From an uncultured Varibaculum sp. (GTDB taxonomy: Bacteria > Actinomycetota > Actinomycetes > Actinomycetales > Actinomycetaceae), in the NCBI RefSeq assembly GCF_902489465.1, contig NZ_CABTZZ010000020.1:1-35194 (forward strand): DNA of 35,194 nt, written 5' to 3'. The stretch's first letter is position 1. Each line of letters starts with the position of its first letter. A program made the position numbers and the translations under genes. Positions 6,589 to 15,167 of the stretch are shown piece after piece. Below the pieces are notes generated by a model that worked only from the letters and a program-made list of their open reading frames with translations, was not told the origin of the DNA and did not search any database.

Positions 6589-7881
6589 ATGGGAGACAAG
6601 CTTCTTATTCAATCCATATCGCAAGTAGATCCCGAGATTGCAGCGGTGCTAAACCAAGAGCTAGAGCGGCAACGCGGCACTTTGGAAATGATCGCTTCCG
6701 AAAACTTTGTGCCGCGCGCAGTGCTGCAGGCGCAAGGATCCGTCCTCACCAATAAATATGCGGAAGGCTACCCGAGCCGGCGTTACTATGGTGGCTGCGA
6801 GGCGGTAGATGTGGCGGAGAACTTAGCACGGGATCGCGCTAAGGAAGTATTTTCCGCTGAGTTCGCTAATGTGCAGCCCCATTCGGGTGCGCAAGCCAAC
6901 GCAGCAGTGCTATCGGCACTGGCTAAGCCGGGGGACACCATTATGGGGCTGGCGTTAGATCACGGCGGGCACCTTACCCACGGTATGAAAATCAATTTCT
7001 CCGGTCAGCTCTATAACGCCACCGCCTACCAGGTAGATAAAGAAAGTAGCTGGGTGGATATGGATCAGGTGCGCGATGCGGCCTTGAAATATCGTCCCAA
7101 AGTTATTATCGCGGGCTGGTCGGCCTACCCCCGCCAGGAAGACTTCAAAGCTTTCCGAGAAATCGCGGACGAGGTCGGAGCCTACTTGTGGACAGATATG
7201 GCGCATTTTGCGGGGCTGGTAGCTGCGGGATTACACCCGAACCCGGTGCCGTATTCCGATGTGGTTTCTACGACCGTCCATAAGACTTTAGGCGGGCCGC
7301 GTTCCGGGATGATTCTGTCGCGGGATAAGGAACTCGGAAAGAAAATTAATTCCGCGGTTTTCCCCGGCCAGCAGGGCGGCCCGTTGATGCATGTAGTTGC
7401 GGCGAAAGCAGTGGCGATGAAGATTGCGGGCAGTGACGATTTCAAAGAACGGCAAAAACGCACTTTAGAGGGAGCGAAGATTCTGGCCAAGCGGTTAACT
7501 CAACCAGATGTGGCGGATTGCGGGATTTCCTTACTGACGGGAGGAACCGATGTGCACCTGGTGATGGTGGATCTGCGTAACTCCCAGCTAGATGGGCAGC
7601 AGGGCGAAGATTTGCTGCATGAAGCCGGGATTACCATTAACCGCAATACGGTGCCTTTCGATCCGCGTCCTCCCCGGGTAGGATCCGGGCTGCGGATTGG
7701 TACCCCGGCGCTTGCAACTCGCGGTTTTGGTAAGAAAGAGTTCACCGAGGTAGCCGAGATTATCGCCGGAGTGCTGGTGGATGCTTGCGGAGGCAATGTC
7801 GATAAGTCCAGCTATCGCGAGCGCGTAAATGCTTTGATTAAACGTTTCCCGTTGTATGTGGGACTCAATCAGGTAGCGTAA
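6589..7881 (+). CDS. glyA: Serine hydroxymethyltransferase
   Basis: This PLP enzyme converts serine and tetrahydrofolate into glycine and 5,10-methylene-tetrahydrofolate. The family core is complete: IASENFVPRAV near residue 35, NKYAEGYPSRRYYGGCE at 55-71, and the PLP-lysine motif STTVHKTLGGPRSG with Lys232. Length (430) is normal. The ZTP riboswitch upstream and folD downstream place it in a one-carbon supply unit that responds to folate or purine stress. The ATG is preceded by AAGG at eight bases. Confidence 0.97.
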   Translation: MGDKLLIQSISQVDPEIAAVLNQELERQRGTLEMIASENFVPRAVLQAQGSVLTNKYAEGYPSRRYYGGCEAVDVAENLARDRAKEVFSAEFANVQPHSGAQANAAVLSALAKPGDTIMGLALDHGGHLTHGMKINFSGQLYNATAYQVDKESSWVDMDQVRDAALKYRPKVIIAGWSAYPRQEDFKAFREIADEVGAYLWTDMAHFAGLVAAGLHPNPVPYSDVVSTTVHKTLGGPRSGMILSRDKELGKKINSAVFPGQQGGPLMHVVAAKAVAMKIAGSDDFKERQKRTLEGAKILAKRLTQPDVADCGISLLTGGTDVHLVMVDLRNSQLDGQQGEDLLHEAGITINRNTVPFDPRPPRVGSGLRIGTPALATRGFGKKEFTEVAEIIAGVLVDACGGNVDKSSYRERVNALIKRFPLYVGLNQVA

Positions 7882-7903
7882 AGCGCAATCAATAGTCGAT
7901 GGG

Positions 7904-7936
7904 GGAGCGGGCAGACTGGTAGGGTCTGCCCGCTCC
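7904..7936 (+). terminator. Intercistronic GC-rich hairpin between glyA and folD
   Basis: A perfect 13-bp stem (GGAGCGGGCAGAC at 7904-7916 with 7924-7936) encloses a seven-base loop. No U-run follows, so it may only attenuate or protect the mRNA rather than end it. folD begins 18 bases later. Confidence 0.5.
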
Positions 7937-7954
7937 GCAAACTAAGGAGAAGAA

Positions 7955-8857
7955 ATGCGTAAAGGTTGGAGCGGGGACGCGGTTCTGCTGGATGGGGCAG
8001 CGCGGGCTCGGCAGTTGAAAGAAGAAATGCGTCAGCAGGTGGAACGCCTGCATGAACAGGGGATTAAACCGGGGCTCGGCACTATTTTGGTGGGAAGTGA
8101 CCCGGGTTCGGTTTCCTATGTGGCCGGTAAACATCGTGACTGTGCCGAGGTAGGAATCGAGTCGATTCGGGTGGAACTTCCAGATACCGTTTCGACTGCA
8201 CAGGTATTAGCGGAGATTGAAAAACTCAACGAGAATCCGGCTTGTACCGGCTATATTGTGCAGTTGCCGCTGCCTCGCCAAGTAGACGTTAACCAGGTGT
8301 TGGAGGCGATTGATCCCGATAAAGATGCTGATGGCTTGCACCCTATGAACCTGGGACGGCTGGTGCTGCGGGTTAAAGAACCGGTAACCTCCCCGCTGCC
8401 TTGCACCCCCAGAGCCTGTATCGATTTGCTGCAGCACTACCAGGTGCCGTTAGCGGGCGCGCAAGTGTGCGTAGTGGGACGGGGAACCACGGTGGGACGT
8501 TCCCTGCCGTTAATGCTGACCCGCAAAGATGTTAATGCCACCGTCACCTGTTGCCATACTGGAACCCGGGATTTAGCTACCCATACGCGTGCAGCGGATG
8601 TGATTGTCGCCTGCGCGGGATCGGCGGGAATTATTAAACCCGAGATGGTTAAAGAAGGCGCTGCCGTCCTGGATGTGGGGGTTTCCCGCGGCGCCGTAAA
8701 TCCGGAAACCGGGAAGGCTCGTCTGGAGGGCGACGTGGCAGAGGGCGTTGACAAGGTAGCGGGCTGGCTCTCGCCGAACCCGGGGGGAATCGGTCCGATG
8801 ACTCGGGCGAATCTGCTGCTCAACGTGGTGGAAACCGCGATGAGACACGCCAACTAG
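7955..8857 (+). CDS. folD: Methylenetetrahydrofolate dehydrogenase/cyclohydrolase
   Basis: FolD oxidises 5,10-methylene-tetrahydrofolate and hydrolyses the product to 10-formyl-tetrahydrofolate, the donor for purine synthesis. The catalytic YVAGK motif (Tyr55, Lys59) and the QLPLPRQVD and DKDADGLHPMN motifs are present. The NAD(P)-binding loop reads VVGRGTTVGRSLPLML instead of the usual GRS..VG.P, a small deviation. SPNPGGIGPMTRANLL near the C-terminus is standard. A good site (AAGGAG) precedes the ATG. It follows glyA by 73 bases across a hairpin and is probably under the same ZTP riboswitch. Confidence 0.95.
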   Translation: MRKGWSGDAVLLDGAARARQLKEEMRQQVERLHEQGIKPGLGTILVGSDPGSVSYVAGKHRDCAEVGIESIRVELPDTVSTAQVLAEIEKLNENPACTGYIVQLPLPRQVDVNQVLEAIDPDKDADGLHPMNLGRLVLRVKEPVTSPLPCTPRACIDLLQHYQVPLAGAQVCVVGRGTTVGRSLPLMLTRKDVNATVTCCHTGTRDLATHTRAADVIVACAGSAGIIKPEMVKEGAAVLDVGVSRGAVNPETGKARLEGDVAEGVDKVAGWLSPNPGGIGPMTRANLLLNVVETAMRHAN

Positions 8858-8871
8858 ATGGAGAATTCTCT

Positions 8872-9981
8872 ATGCGGATCTGGAAAGTTTCGACTGCTTT
8901 AACCTGGGCAGCAACTTTGGCGCTTACTCTGGGTGCCTGTACTTCCACGCCTCAGGTCACTCCTAGTACCTCATCGCCGGTAAACACCCAGGTAAATAAA
9001 GCGTTTTGTGTGGTGGAAAAACAGAATTCGCAAGATATAAGAGCCGTGGCGTTAGGGAAAGCTATGGGGGAGGAGTTAGCTAATCCCGATAACAAACAAC
9101 TAGCTAAGGCCGTTAGTCTCAGCGTGAAAACCGCGGAAGAGATCGCGGGAAAACTCCAGGAAAAGAAATGCAAAAATGTGCTTTCTTTAGAACCGGGATT
9201 TGCGTGGGCGCTGTTGCAGATTGCTAGAGATAACGCAGACATGAATTTTGCAGTCATGGGAGCGGTCGGAAAGACGGACGCGTTAACTAATGCCAGTGGC
9301 ATCGATTTTGATCTGCGGGAACCAGCTTTCCTCGCCGGGTATGCCGCTGCCGGCGTCACGAAAAGTGGTTTAGTGGGAGCCATAAGTGACCTTGAGACGG
9401 ATAAAACCGCTAAGGAAGTGGGCGATCCTCCCGGTATCTATACTCCATCTTCCTGGGCAAATAGCTTTCGTCTCGGGGTCGAGTACTATAACCAGTTTAA
9501 AGGTTCGGGAGTTAGACTTGCCGCTTGGGATCAAAACGCTGGCGAGCCAGTTCAGGTGACAAGTGTGCAGCTGCGCGACCAGCTACTCAAATTAGCGGAT
9601 AAAAAGGTGGACATTGTTTTCGTAATGGCACCTCCGGGTGAATCCGGAGTGGTAGAGGGACTCGCGGCAAAAGAAGCCACCGCTATCTGGAACGGGCAAG
9701 ATTTGGCCGCCGCCTCCCCAAAACTACAGAGCAACGTGCTCACTTCGACAGTGGTCGATCCTTCCGGGTGTGTAAAACTGTTGCTTAAGCAATTGCAAAC
9801 CGGTTCGGTTGCCGGGAACGATTACCGGGGGACTCTAAAGAACTCCGGAGTTAAACTCGCTGGTTGGGGCGAATATGCTCCTAGGTTTTCTGATAGTCTC
9901 ACCGCGGAACTGGCAGGAATCCGTAGCCAAATCGATAGCGGAAAAATTGATATCACCAAACTTGCAGCTCACCGCGGGTAG
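8872..9981 (+). CDS. BMP/PnrA-like substrate-binding lipoprotein
   Basis: The N-terminus is a lipoprotein signal peptide with lipobox LGAC (Cys23). The body has BMP/PnrA-family features: FDLREPAFLAGYAAAGVTKSGLVGAISD in the middle and FRLGVEYYN afterwards. PnrA-like proteins bind purine nucleosides for ABC transporters, outside the membrane. The fit is partial, so the ligand is an inference. The gene begins 14 bases after folD with GGAG before the ATG and so belongs to the glyA-folD unit. That would link purine-precursor stress to nucleoside uptake. No ABC permease or ATPase gene lies nearby; the protein could serve a remote transporter or act as a sensor. Confidence 0.75.
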   Translation: MRIWKVSTALTWAATLALTLGACTSTPQVTPSTSSPVNTQVNKAFCVVEKQNSQDIRAVALGKAMGEELANPDNKQLAKAVSLSVKTAEEIAGKLQEKKCKNVLSLEPGFAWALLQIARDNADMNFAVMGAVGKTDALTNASGIDFDLREPAFLAGYAAAGVTKSGLVGAISDLETDKTAKEVGDPPGIYTPSSWANSFRLGVEYYNQFKGSGVRLAAWDQNAGEPVQVTSVQLRDQLLKLADKKVDIVFVMAPPGESGVVEGLAAKEATAIWNGQDLAAASPKLQSNVLTSTVVDPSGCVKLLLKQLQTGSVAGNDYRGTLKNSGVKLAGWGEYAPRFSDSLTAELAGIRSQIDSGKIDITKLAAHRG

Positions 9982-10006
9982 GCAGGATGCTAGGTAAAGG
10001 GGAAAT

Positions 10007-10858
10007 ATGCTCAAGATAGCCACAGTTAATGTCAACGGGATTCGGGCAGCGTTCCGTAAAGGAATGGATACCTGGCTGGAACAAGCAAATCCCGATGTAG
10101 TGTTGGCGCAAGAAGTACGAGCCAGTGAAGAAATCACCCAGGAGCTATTTGGAGACGAGTGGCAGGTAGCGGTGAATGCCTCGCAGCTTAAAGGGCGTGC
10201 GGGAGTAGCCGTCGCGGTGCGTAAATCCTCGCCCTGGCAGCTAGAAGAATCCAAAGCCGATACGGTACCGGTCGAGGTTCCCCAAGATGGAGGGCGCTGG
10301 TTAGAGGCCTTATTGCTTAAGGAAAATGAAACCGAGGGTGGTGAGGACGTGCGGTTGCGGGTAATCTCTGCCTATTTTCATTCCGGGGAAGTCGGATCTG
10401 AAAAACAAGACCATAAAATGGCGCATCTAGAGCGAATCGGGCACCGGCTGGAGCAGCTTATGTCTCCGGCCGCGTCCTCCGCAAAAGATAATGACTCCTT
10501 AGTGCTGGTGGCTGGGGATTTCAATGTGGTGCACACCGAGCGGGATATCAAAAACTGGAAACCGAACCACAATAAACGCGCCGGGGTCCTAGATGAAGAA
10601 ATCGCTTTCTTAGATCGCTGGCGCGAACAGGGCTGGGTTGACGTGGTGCGCTCCCTCGCAGGGGAAGTCCAAGGCCCGTATTCTTGGTGGTCTTGGCGGG
10701 GTAAAGCCTTCGATAATGATGCCGGGTGGCGCATCGACTATCAGCTTGCCACCCCACGACTGGCAGAGGCGGCGAGCAGTCAACAAGTGGATCGCGCCGC
10801 GGCCTACGACCAGCGGTTTTCCGACCATGCCCCCGTGGTGGTTAGCTACGAAATATAA
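10007..10858 (+). CDS. xthA: Exodeoxyribonuclease III
   Basis: This endonuclease/exonuclease/phosphatase-fold enzyme cuts DNA at abasic sites in base excision repair. Visible signatures are ATVNVNGIRAAFRKG at the N-terminus, the metal-binding glutamate in VLAQEVRA (Glu36), AGDFNVVHTERDIKNWKPN in the middle, WRIDYQLATP and the terminal FSDHAPVVVSYEI with its catalytic Asp-His. Length (283) is slightly above the usual about 260-270; a Glu-rich insertion around LKENETEGGEDV accounts for this. It follows the BMP lipoprotein by 25 bases and may be read through from it. A strong terminator follows. Confidence 0.95.
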   Translation: MLKIATVNVNGIRAAFRKGMDTWLEQANPDVVLAQEVRASEEITQELFGDEWQVAVNASQLKGRAGVAVAVRKSSPWQLEESKADTVPVEVPQDGGRWLEALLLKENETEGGEDVRLRVISAYFHSGEVGSEKQDHKMAHLERIGHRLEQLMSPAASSAKDNDSLVLVAGDFNVVHTERDIKNWKPNHNKRAGVLDEEIAFLDRWREQGWVDVVRSLAGEVQGPYSWWSWRGKAFDNDAGWRIDYQLATPRLAEAASSQQVDRAAAYDQRFSDHAPVVVSYEI

Positions 10859-10860
10859 AA

Positions 10861-10894
10861 TCGCGCTTGCCAGTGGTTTCATTGGCAAGCGCGA
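10861..10894. terminator. Bidirectional terminator between xthA and fumC
   Basis: A perfect 12-bp stem (TCGCGCTTGCCA at 10861-10872 with 10883-10894) has a ten-base loop. It lies between the convergent genes xthA and fumC and can serve both. Confidence 0.7.
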
Positions 10895-10910
10895 CCTAGT
10901 TAGTAGTTAA

Positions 10911-12311
10911 TTACTTGCTGGCTTTCGGGTGAGTCATATCAGCAACATTGAGGGCTTTATCCAAATCTTCCTCACTGATTTCCCCACGCTCAACAAATCC
11001 TAGATCCAGAGCAGATTCCTTGACAGTCATCTTCTCTTTCACTGCGTGCTTCGCGATCTTAGCGGCATTTTCATAGCCGATGTAGCGGTTCAGCGGAGTC
11101 ACAATCGAAGCCGAAGATTCTGCCAATTCTAGGCAGCGCTCCGGGTTAGCCACGATTCCATCCACGCAACGCTCCGCTAGCAGACCGGCAACCGCTCCCA
11201 GACAGTTAATCGACTCTAGCAGGTCAACTGCCATTACCGGCAGCATCACTAACAGGTCGAAGTTGCCTTGCGCGCCCGCGAAGGCAATCGTCTGATCGTT
11301 ACCGATTACCTGGGCAGCTACCTGCACGGTTGCCTCTGGCAAAACCGGGTTGATCTTGCCAGGCATAATCGAAGAACCGGGCTGCAAATCTGGCAGAGTG
11401 ATTTCTCCCAGACCGCAGCGCGGCCCAGAAGATGCCCAACGCAGATCGTTGGCGATCTTCACAAAGGAAACTGCTACTACCCGCAAAGCTCCAGACATTT
11501 CTACCAGGGAATCTTGCGCGGCCTGTGCCTCGAAATGGTTATCTGCCTGACGGAAAGGTAGATCCATATTCTCTGCGATCAGGGCAATTACCCGTTCAGA
11601 GAAACCTTCGGGAGTGTTAATCCCGGTACCGACGGCTGTGCCACCTAAAGGCAGTTCTGCCAGGTTCTTTTCTGCGTCCTTTACCCGGTCAATGCCTTTG
11701 CGTACCTGCGCGGCATAACCGGAAAATTCCTGTCCCAGCATAATCGGGGTGGCATCCATCAAGTGGGTGCGCCCCGCCTTGACGATGTTTGCAAACTCTT
11801 CAGCTTTCTTTTCTAGGCTGGTGGCCAGCTGATCTAGTTTCGGCAGTAGGGCGTGCTCTACGGCCTCATAAGCGGCGATATGAATCGAGGAGGGGAACAC
11901 GTCATTAGAGGACTGGGAAGCGTTCACATGGTCATTGGGGTGAACTTTGCTGCCCTTAAAACCGGTGGCTAAAGTTGCGACCACCTCGTTGGTGTTCATA
12001 TTCGAGGAGGTGCCCGACCCGGTTTGGAAAATATCAATCGGGAACTGGTCATCATGTTTACCAGCGATAACCTCTTCGGCGCCTTTAACAATCGCGTCAC
12101 GGGTTTCGGAATCGATTACCTCCAGTTCCGCGTTAGCGATTGCCGCGGCTCGTTTGATTTGCCCGAGGGCTGCAACATGGTGGCTGGAAAGAGTGCGTCC
12201 CGAGATTGGGAAATTTTCTACCGCCCTTTGGGTTTGGGCTGCGTAGAGGGCATCCTTAGGAACCCGAACTTCTCCCATAGTGTCATGTTCAATCCGATAT
12301 TCTTCGCTCAC
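10911..12311 (-). CDS. fumC: Fumarate hydratase class II
   Basis: FumC interconverts fumarate and malate in the citric acid cycle. The superfamily signature GSSIMPGKINPV is present, as are TGSGTSSNMNTNEV near residue 100 and AGRTHLMDATPIMLGQEFSGYA. The GTG at 12311 is chosen because AAAGGAGAG lies six bases upstream and the protein then begins SEEYRIEHDTMGEV, as in homologues. An upstream TTG in frame would add eleven unrelated residues. The resulting 466 residues match the family. It stands alone on the minus strand and converges with xthA. Confidence 0.96.
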   Translation of the reverse strand: MSEEYRIEHDTMGEVRVPKDALYAAQTQRAVENFPISGRTLSSHHVAALGQIKRAAAIANAELEVIDSETRDAIVKGAEEVIAGKHDDQFPIDIFQTGSGTSSNMNTNEVVATLATGFKGSKVHPNDHVNASQSSNDVFPSSIHIAAYEAVEHALLPKLDQLATSLEKKAEEFANIVKAGRTHLMDATPIMLGQEFSGYAAQVRKGIDRVKDAEKNLAELPLGGTAVGTGINTPEGFSERVIALIAENMDLPFRQADNHFEAQAAQDSLVEMSGALRVVAVSFVKIANDLRWASSGPRCGLGEITLPDLQPGSSIMPGKINPVLPEATVQVAAQVIGNDQTIAFAGAQGNFDLLVMLPVMAVDLLESINCLGAVAGLLAERCVDGIVANPERCLELAESSASIVTPLNRYIGYENAAKIAKHAVKEKMTVKESALDLGFVERGEISEEDLDKALNVADMTHPKASK

Positions 12312-12484
12312 GTATAGCTCTCCTTTGACGATAGTGAAAAACAATTACTTAGTTTCTAGCCTACCCGGGTTTAGTGGGAATAGTCCTGTCAAAAACTGGG
12401 TAAAATCGCTACATACTATGGGATTTTCCTCCATAAGGCTGGTAACAGCTTAGACTGTAGCTAGCGACAGAAAGTAGGAGCACC

Positions 12485-13360
12485 ATGAGCAATAGAGCCT
12501 CAGACGAGAAACCTACCGAGTATCTGCCGGGGGGAGCGATGGCAAACGCCTATGTTCCTCGAGGGCGTCAAACTAATCGACGGATTACCCGACAGGTAGC
12601 TCAGCCCGATGTTGACAGTGCCGCGCAAAGAAAAATCTCGGTACCAAATCCGCCTGCAGGCGCCCCCTCGGCCGTTGGCGATGCTGCCGCCCTGTCCGCA
12701 AATGCCCAAACGGAAGCAATCCCTGCGGCTAACGCTCCCGCCGCAACTAGCACCGGTTATGTTCCTTCTCATGCGGCGGGTAGTCGGGAACCTGGCGGTT
12801 CCCCGGAATCCTATCCAGATTCGGGAGCGGCGACTACCAAGCTGCCTCCAATCGATCCGGCCGCTGCCACCCCCCAGGTTGATTCTTTCCCGCAAGGGGT
12901 TCCTGTATCCTACGATCCTAAAGTCGACGCGGAAAAACTACGTGAAGAGCAAGAATACGAGGAAGAGCGTGCCGATAAACGCCGCCTGTTGAAAGTAGCG
13001 GGAATCGTGACTGCGATTGTGGCGCTGCTGACGGGAGCGGTAGTTGTAGTGGCGCTCATGATTTCCTCTCGACAAGTCTTGCCACCGGCAGAACAAGAAA
13101 CCACTACCTCTCAAAGGGTTACTACCAGTTCTTCAACTCCGGAAACTACCCCGAGCCAGTCCCAGACGCAAGAGCCAACTTCCAGTGAGCCTTCGCAAAC
13201 TCAAACTACTAGCCGAGAGCCAATGCCTACGAAGACTACTGCCACCACCCGACCTACTACTGAAAATCCAACCCCATCAGAGGGAGCGCCCACCGGAAGT
13301 CAGCAGCCTAGCGAGCAACCTAGCGAGCAACCCTTCCCCAGTGAGAGCAACTCCCAATAA
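12485..13360 (+). CDS. Single-pass membrane protein with Thr/Ser/Pro-rich outer tail
   Basis: I do not recognise the family. Residues 1-150 are hydrophilic and rich in Ala/Pro/Ser, with no signal peptide. A charged stretch (EEQEYEEERADKRR) then leads into one hydrophobic helix (about 171-195, VAGIVTAIVALLTGAVVVVALMI). The last roughly 95 residues are nearly all Thr, Ser, Gln, Pro and Glu and end with the repeat QPSEQPSEQP. This suggests a type II-like topology, with the basic N-terminal part in the cytoplasm and a flexible tail in the cell wall, possibly glycosylated. AGGAG precedes the ATG. It is divergent from fumC. Confidence 0.7.
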   Translation: MSNRASDEKPTEYLPGGAMANAYVPRGRQTNRRITRQVAQPDVDSAAQRKISVPNPPAGAPSAVGDAAALSANAQTEAIPAANAPAATSTGYVPSHAAGSREPGGSPESYPDSGAATTKLPPIDPAAATPQVDSFPQGVPVSYDPKVDAEKLREEQEYEEERADKRRLLKVAGIVTAIVALLTGAVVVVALMISSRQVLPPAEQETTTSQRVTTSSSTPETTPSQSQTQEPTSSEPSQTQTTSREPMPTKTTATTRPTTENPTPSEGAPTGSQQPSEQPSEQPFPSESNSQ

Positions 13361-13364
13361 AAGC

Positions 13365-13423
13365 GAGGGGACGCGCCCACCTTACCCAAATGATTAAAAC
13401 GAAGGGTAAGAGGGGACGCGCCC
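13365..13423. repeat. Direct repeat flanking a stem-loop at a convergent gene junction
   Basis: GAGGGGACGCGCCC occurs at 13365-13378 and again at 13410-13423. Between them, CTTACCC (13381-13387) can pair with GGGTAAG (13404-13410) around a 16-base AT-rich loop. It lies between the stop of the membrane-protein gene and the stop of ppgK, so it may serve as a terminator for one or both. The repeat has no other visible role. Confidence 0.45.
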
Positions 13424-13438
13424 TAAGGTTAGGAGGGT

Positions 13439-14188
13439 TTACTTAGCGGCTTTACTGGCGGTAACCGCTGCCCCTACAATCCCGGCGGTGTTACGCAGTT
13501 CCGCCGGAACAATCGGAGTTTTAATATCTAATAGCGGCAAGAACTTCTCGTGTTTACGAGAAACACCTCCACCTACTACAAACAAATCTGGACTAAATAG
13601 TTTCTCTAGTTCCTGGTAGTAGCGGGTCAAGCGTTTCGCCCATTTCTTCCAACCCAAATCATCACGTTTACGCACCGAGGCCGCTGCTCGGCTTTCAGCG
13701 TCATGACCGTTAACTTCGATATGCCCTAGCTCGGTATTAGGAACTAACACCCCATCAATAAACAGCGCAGTTCCAATCCCGGTTCCTAAGGTTGTAAAAA
13801 TAGTAACCCCGGGCTGATCTTTGAAAACTCCGTATGCTTGTTCGGCAACCCCAGCAGAATCAGCATCGTTTAGAACCGCAACCCTGCGCCCGAACGCGTT
13901 AGAAAACACTTCCGCTGCGTCACAGCCTACCCATTCTTGACCCAGGTTAGCGATGAAAGGAACTACCCCTCCTGGAAGGGGAGCCGGGAAACAAACCCCC
14001 ACCGGCACGTCCTCGGGAAGGTCAAAATGAGCTAGGACATCCGCCGCAGTTTTTGATACCGCTTGCGGAGTTGCCGGGTAGGGGGTTTCTATCCGGAAAC
14101 GCTCGGCGGTAAATTCTCCGGTTTCTAAATCGACCGGCGCTCCCTTAACTCCAGATCCGCCGATATCAATGCCAAATGCGATAGCCAT
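13439..14188 (-). CDS. ppgK: Polyphosphate glucokinase
   Basis: This ROK-family kinase phosphorylates glucose using polyphosphate (or ATP) and is typical of actinobacteria. It begins with GIDIGGSGVKGAPVDLETGE, the phosphate-binding loop of the PpgK subgroup. It also has NDADSAGVAE with the catalytic aspartate, TTLGTGIGTALFIDGVLVPNTELGHIE, and KKWAKRLTRYYQELEKLFSPDLFVVGGGVSRK, a segment that distinguishes PpgK from ATP glucokinases. Length (249) is normal. It starts three bases after the map stop, so the two are one operon. Confidence 0.95.
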   Translation of the reverse strand: MAIAFGIDIGGSGVKGAPVDLETGEFTAERFRIETPYPATPQAVSKTAADVLAHFDLPEDVPVGVCFPAPLPGGVVPFIANLGQEWVGCDAAEVFSNAFGRRVAVLNDADSAGVAEQAYGVFKDQPGVTIFTTLGTGIGTALFIDGVLVPNTELGHIEVNGHDAESRAAASVRKRDDLGWKKWAKRLTRYYQELEKLFSPDLFVVGGGVSRKHEKFLPLLDIKTPIVPAELRNTAGIVGAAVTASKAAK

Positions 14189-14191
14189 TTG

Positions 14192-15103
14192 TTACTCCTT
14201 GCTGGGCAGAGTCAATATTTCTGCTCCGTATTCAGTTACCACAACGGTGTGTTCAAACTGGGCAGTTCGGGAACGATCCTTAGTTACTACTGTCCAGCCA
14301 TTGTCCCACTGTTCCCAGTCGATTGTACCTAAAGTGAGCATCGGTTCGATAGTAAACACCATTCCCGGCTCCATTACGGTGTTATAGGAGGGTGCGCAAT
14401 CATAGTGAGGAACAATCAGACCGGAATGGAACGCCTCTCCCACGCCATGACCAGTAAAATCACGTACCACTCCATAACGGAATCGCTTCGCGTAGGCGCT
14501 GATTACTCGCCCAATAATGTTTATTTCCCGCCCTGGTTTCACGGCCTTGATCCCGCGCATCATCGCGTTATAGGTGCGTTCCATCAACAACTCAGATTCT
14601 TTATCTACCTGACCGACGCTAAACATGGCGCAGGTATCCCCGTGTACTCCGTCTTTATAGGCGGTGATATCCACGTTGACAATATCGCCTTCCTGTAAGG
14701 GTTTATCGTCCGGGATCCCGTGACAAATAACTTCATTCACCGAGGTACACAGCGATTTTGGAAAACCCATATACCTCAGGCAAGACGGGTATGCTCCCTG
14801 AGAAACAATATATTCGTGACCGATTCTATCGAGTTCATCCGTAGTTATCCCGGGTCGAATCGCTTTACCTACCGCTGCGAGGGCATCGGCCGCGATCTGT
14901 CCGGCGGCGCGAATTTTTTCCACCGTTTCCGCGGATTTGGTGTCGGAAGCAGTTACCTTTTCAGGGCCGTCATGGAAAAGGTACTCCGGGCGTTCGATAT
15001 TTTTAGGTACGTCAAGCTCGGGACTGATTTTTCCGGCTTCCTGATTACCTAATGGGGCGCGTTCTGCAAGTTCTTTTAGGCTAAGTCCTGGATATTCATT
15101 CAT
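14192..15103 (-). CDS. map: Methionine aminopeptidase, type I
   Basis: This metalloprotease removes the initiator methionine from new proteins. The metal-ligand motifs are visible: NVDITAYKDGVHGDTCAMF with two aspartates, GHGVGEAFHSG with a histidine, FTIEPML with a glutamate and QFEHTVVVTE with the last glutamate. Substrate contacts lie around NEVICHGIPDD. The N-terminal extension of about 50 residues before the catalytic domain is common in actinobacterial type I enzymes. It is the first gene of a map-ppgK pair. Confidence 0.95.
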   Translation of the reverse strand: MNEYPGLSLKELAERAPLGNQEAGKISPELDVPKNIERPEYLFHDGPEKVTASDTKSAETVEKIRAAGQIAADALAAVGKAIRPGITTDELDRIGHEYIVSQGAYPSCLRYMGFPKSLCTSVNEVICHGIPDDKPLQEGDIVNVDITAYKDGVHGDTCAMFSVGQVDKESELLMERTYNAMMRGIKAVKPGREINIIGRVISAYAKRFRYGVVRDFTGHGVGEAFHSGLIVPHYDCAPSYNTVMEPGMVFTIEPMLTLGTIDWEQWDNGWTVVTKDRSRTAQFEHTVVVTEYGAEILTLPSKE

Positions 15104-15167
15104 GCTTCTATCCTACGCGGGCAGGGGCGGGTTATTGACCGGCCGGGCTCACTTAGTGAAGAAGACT

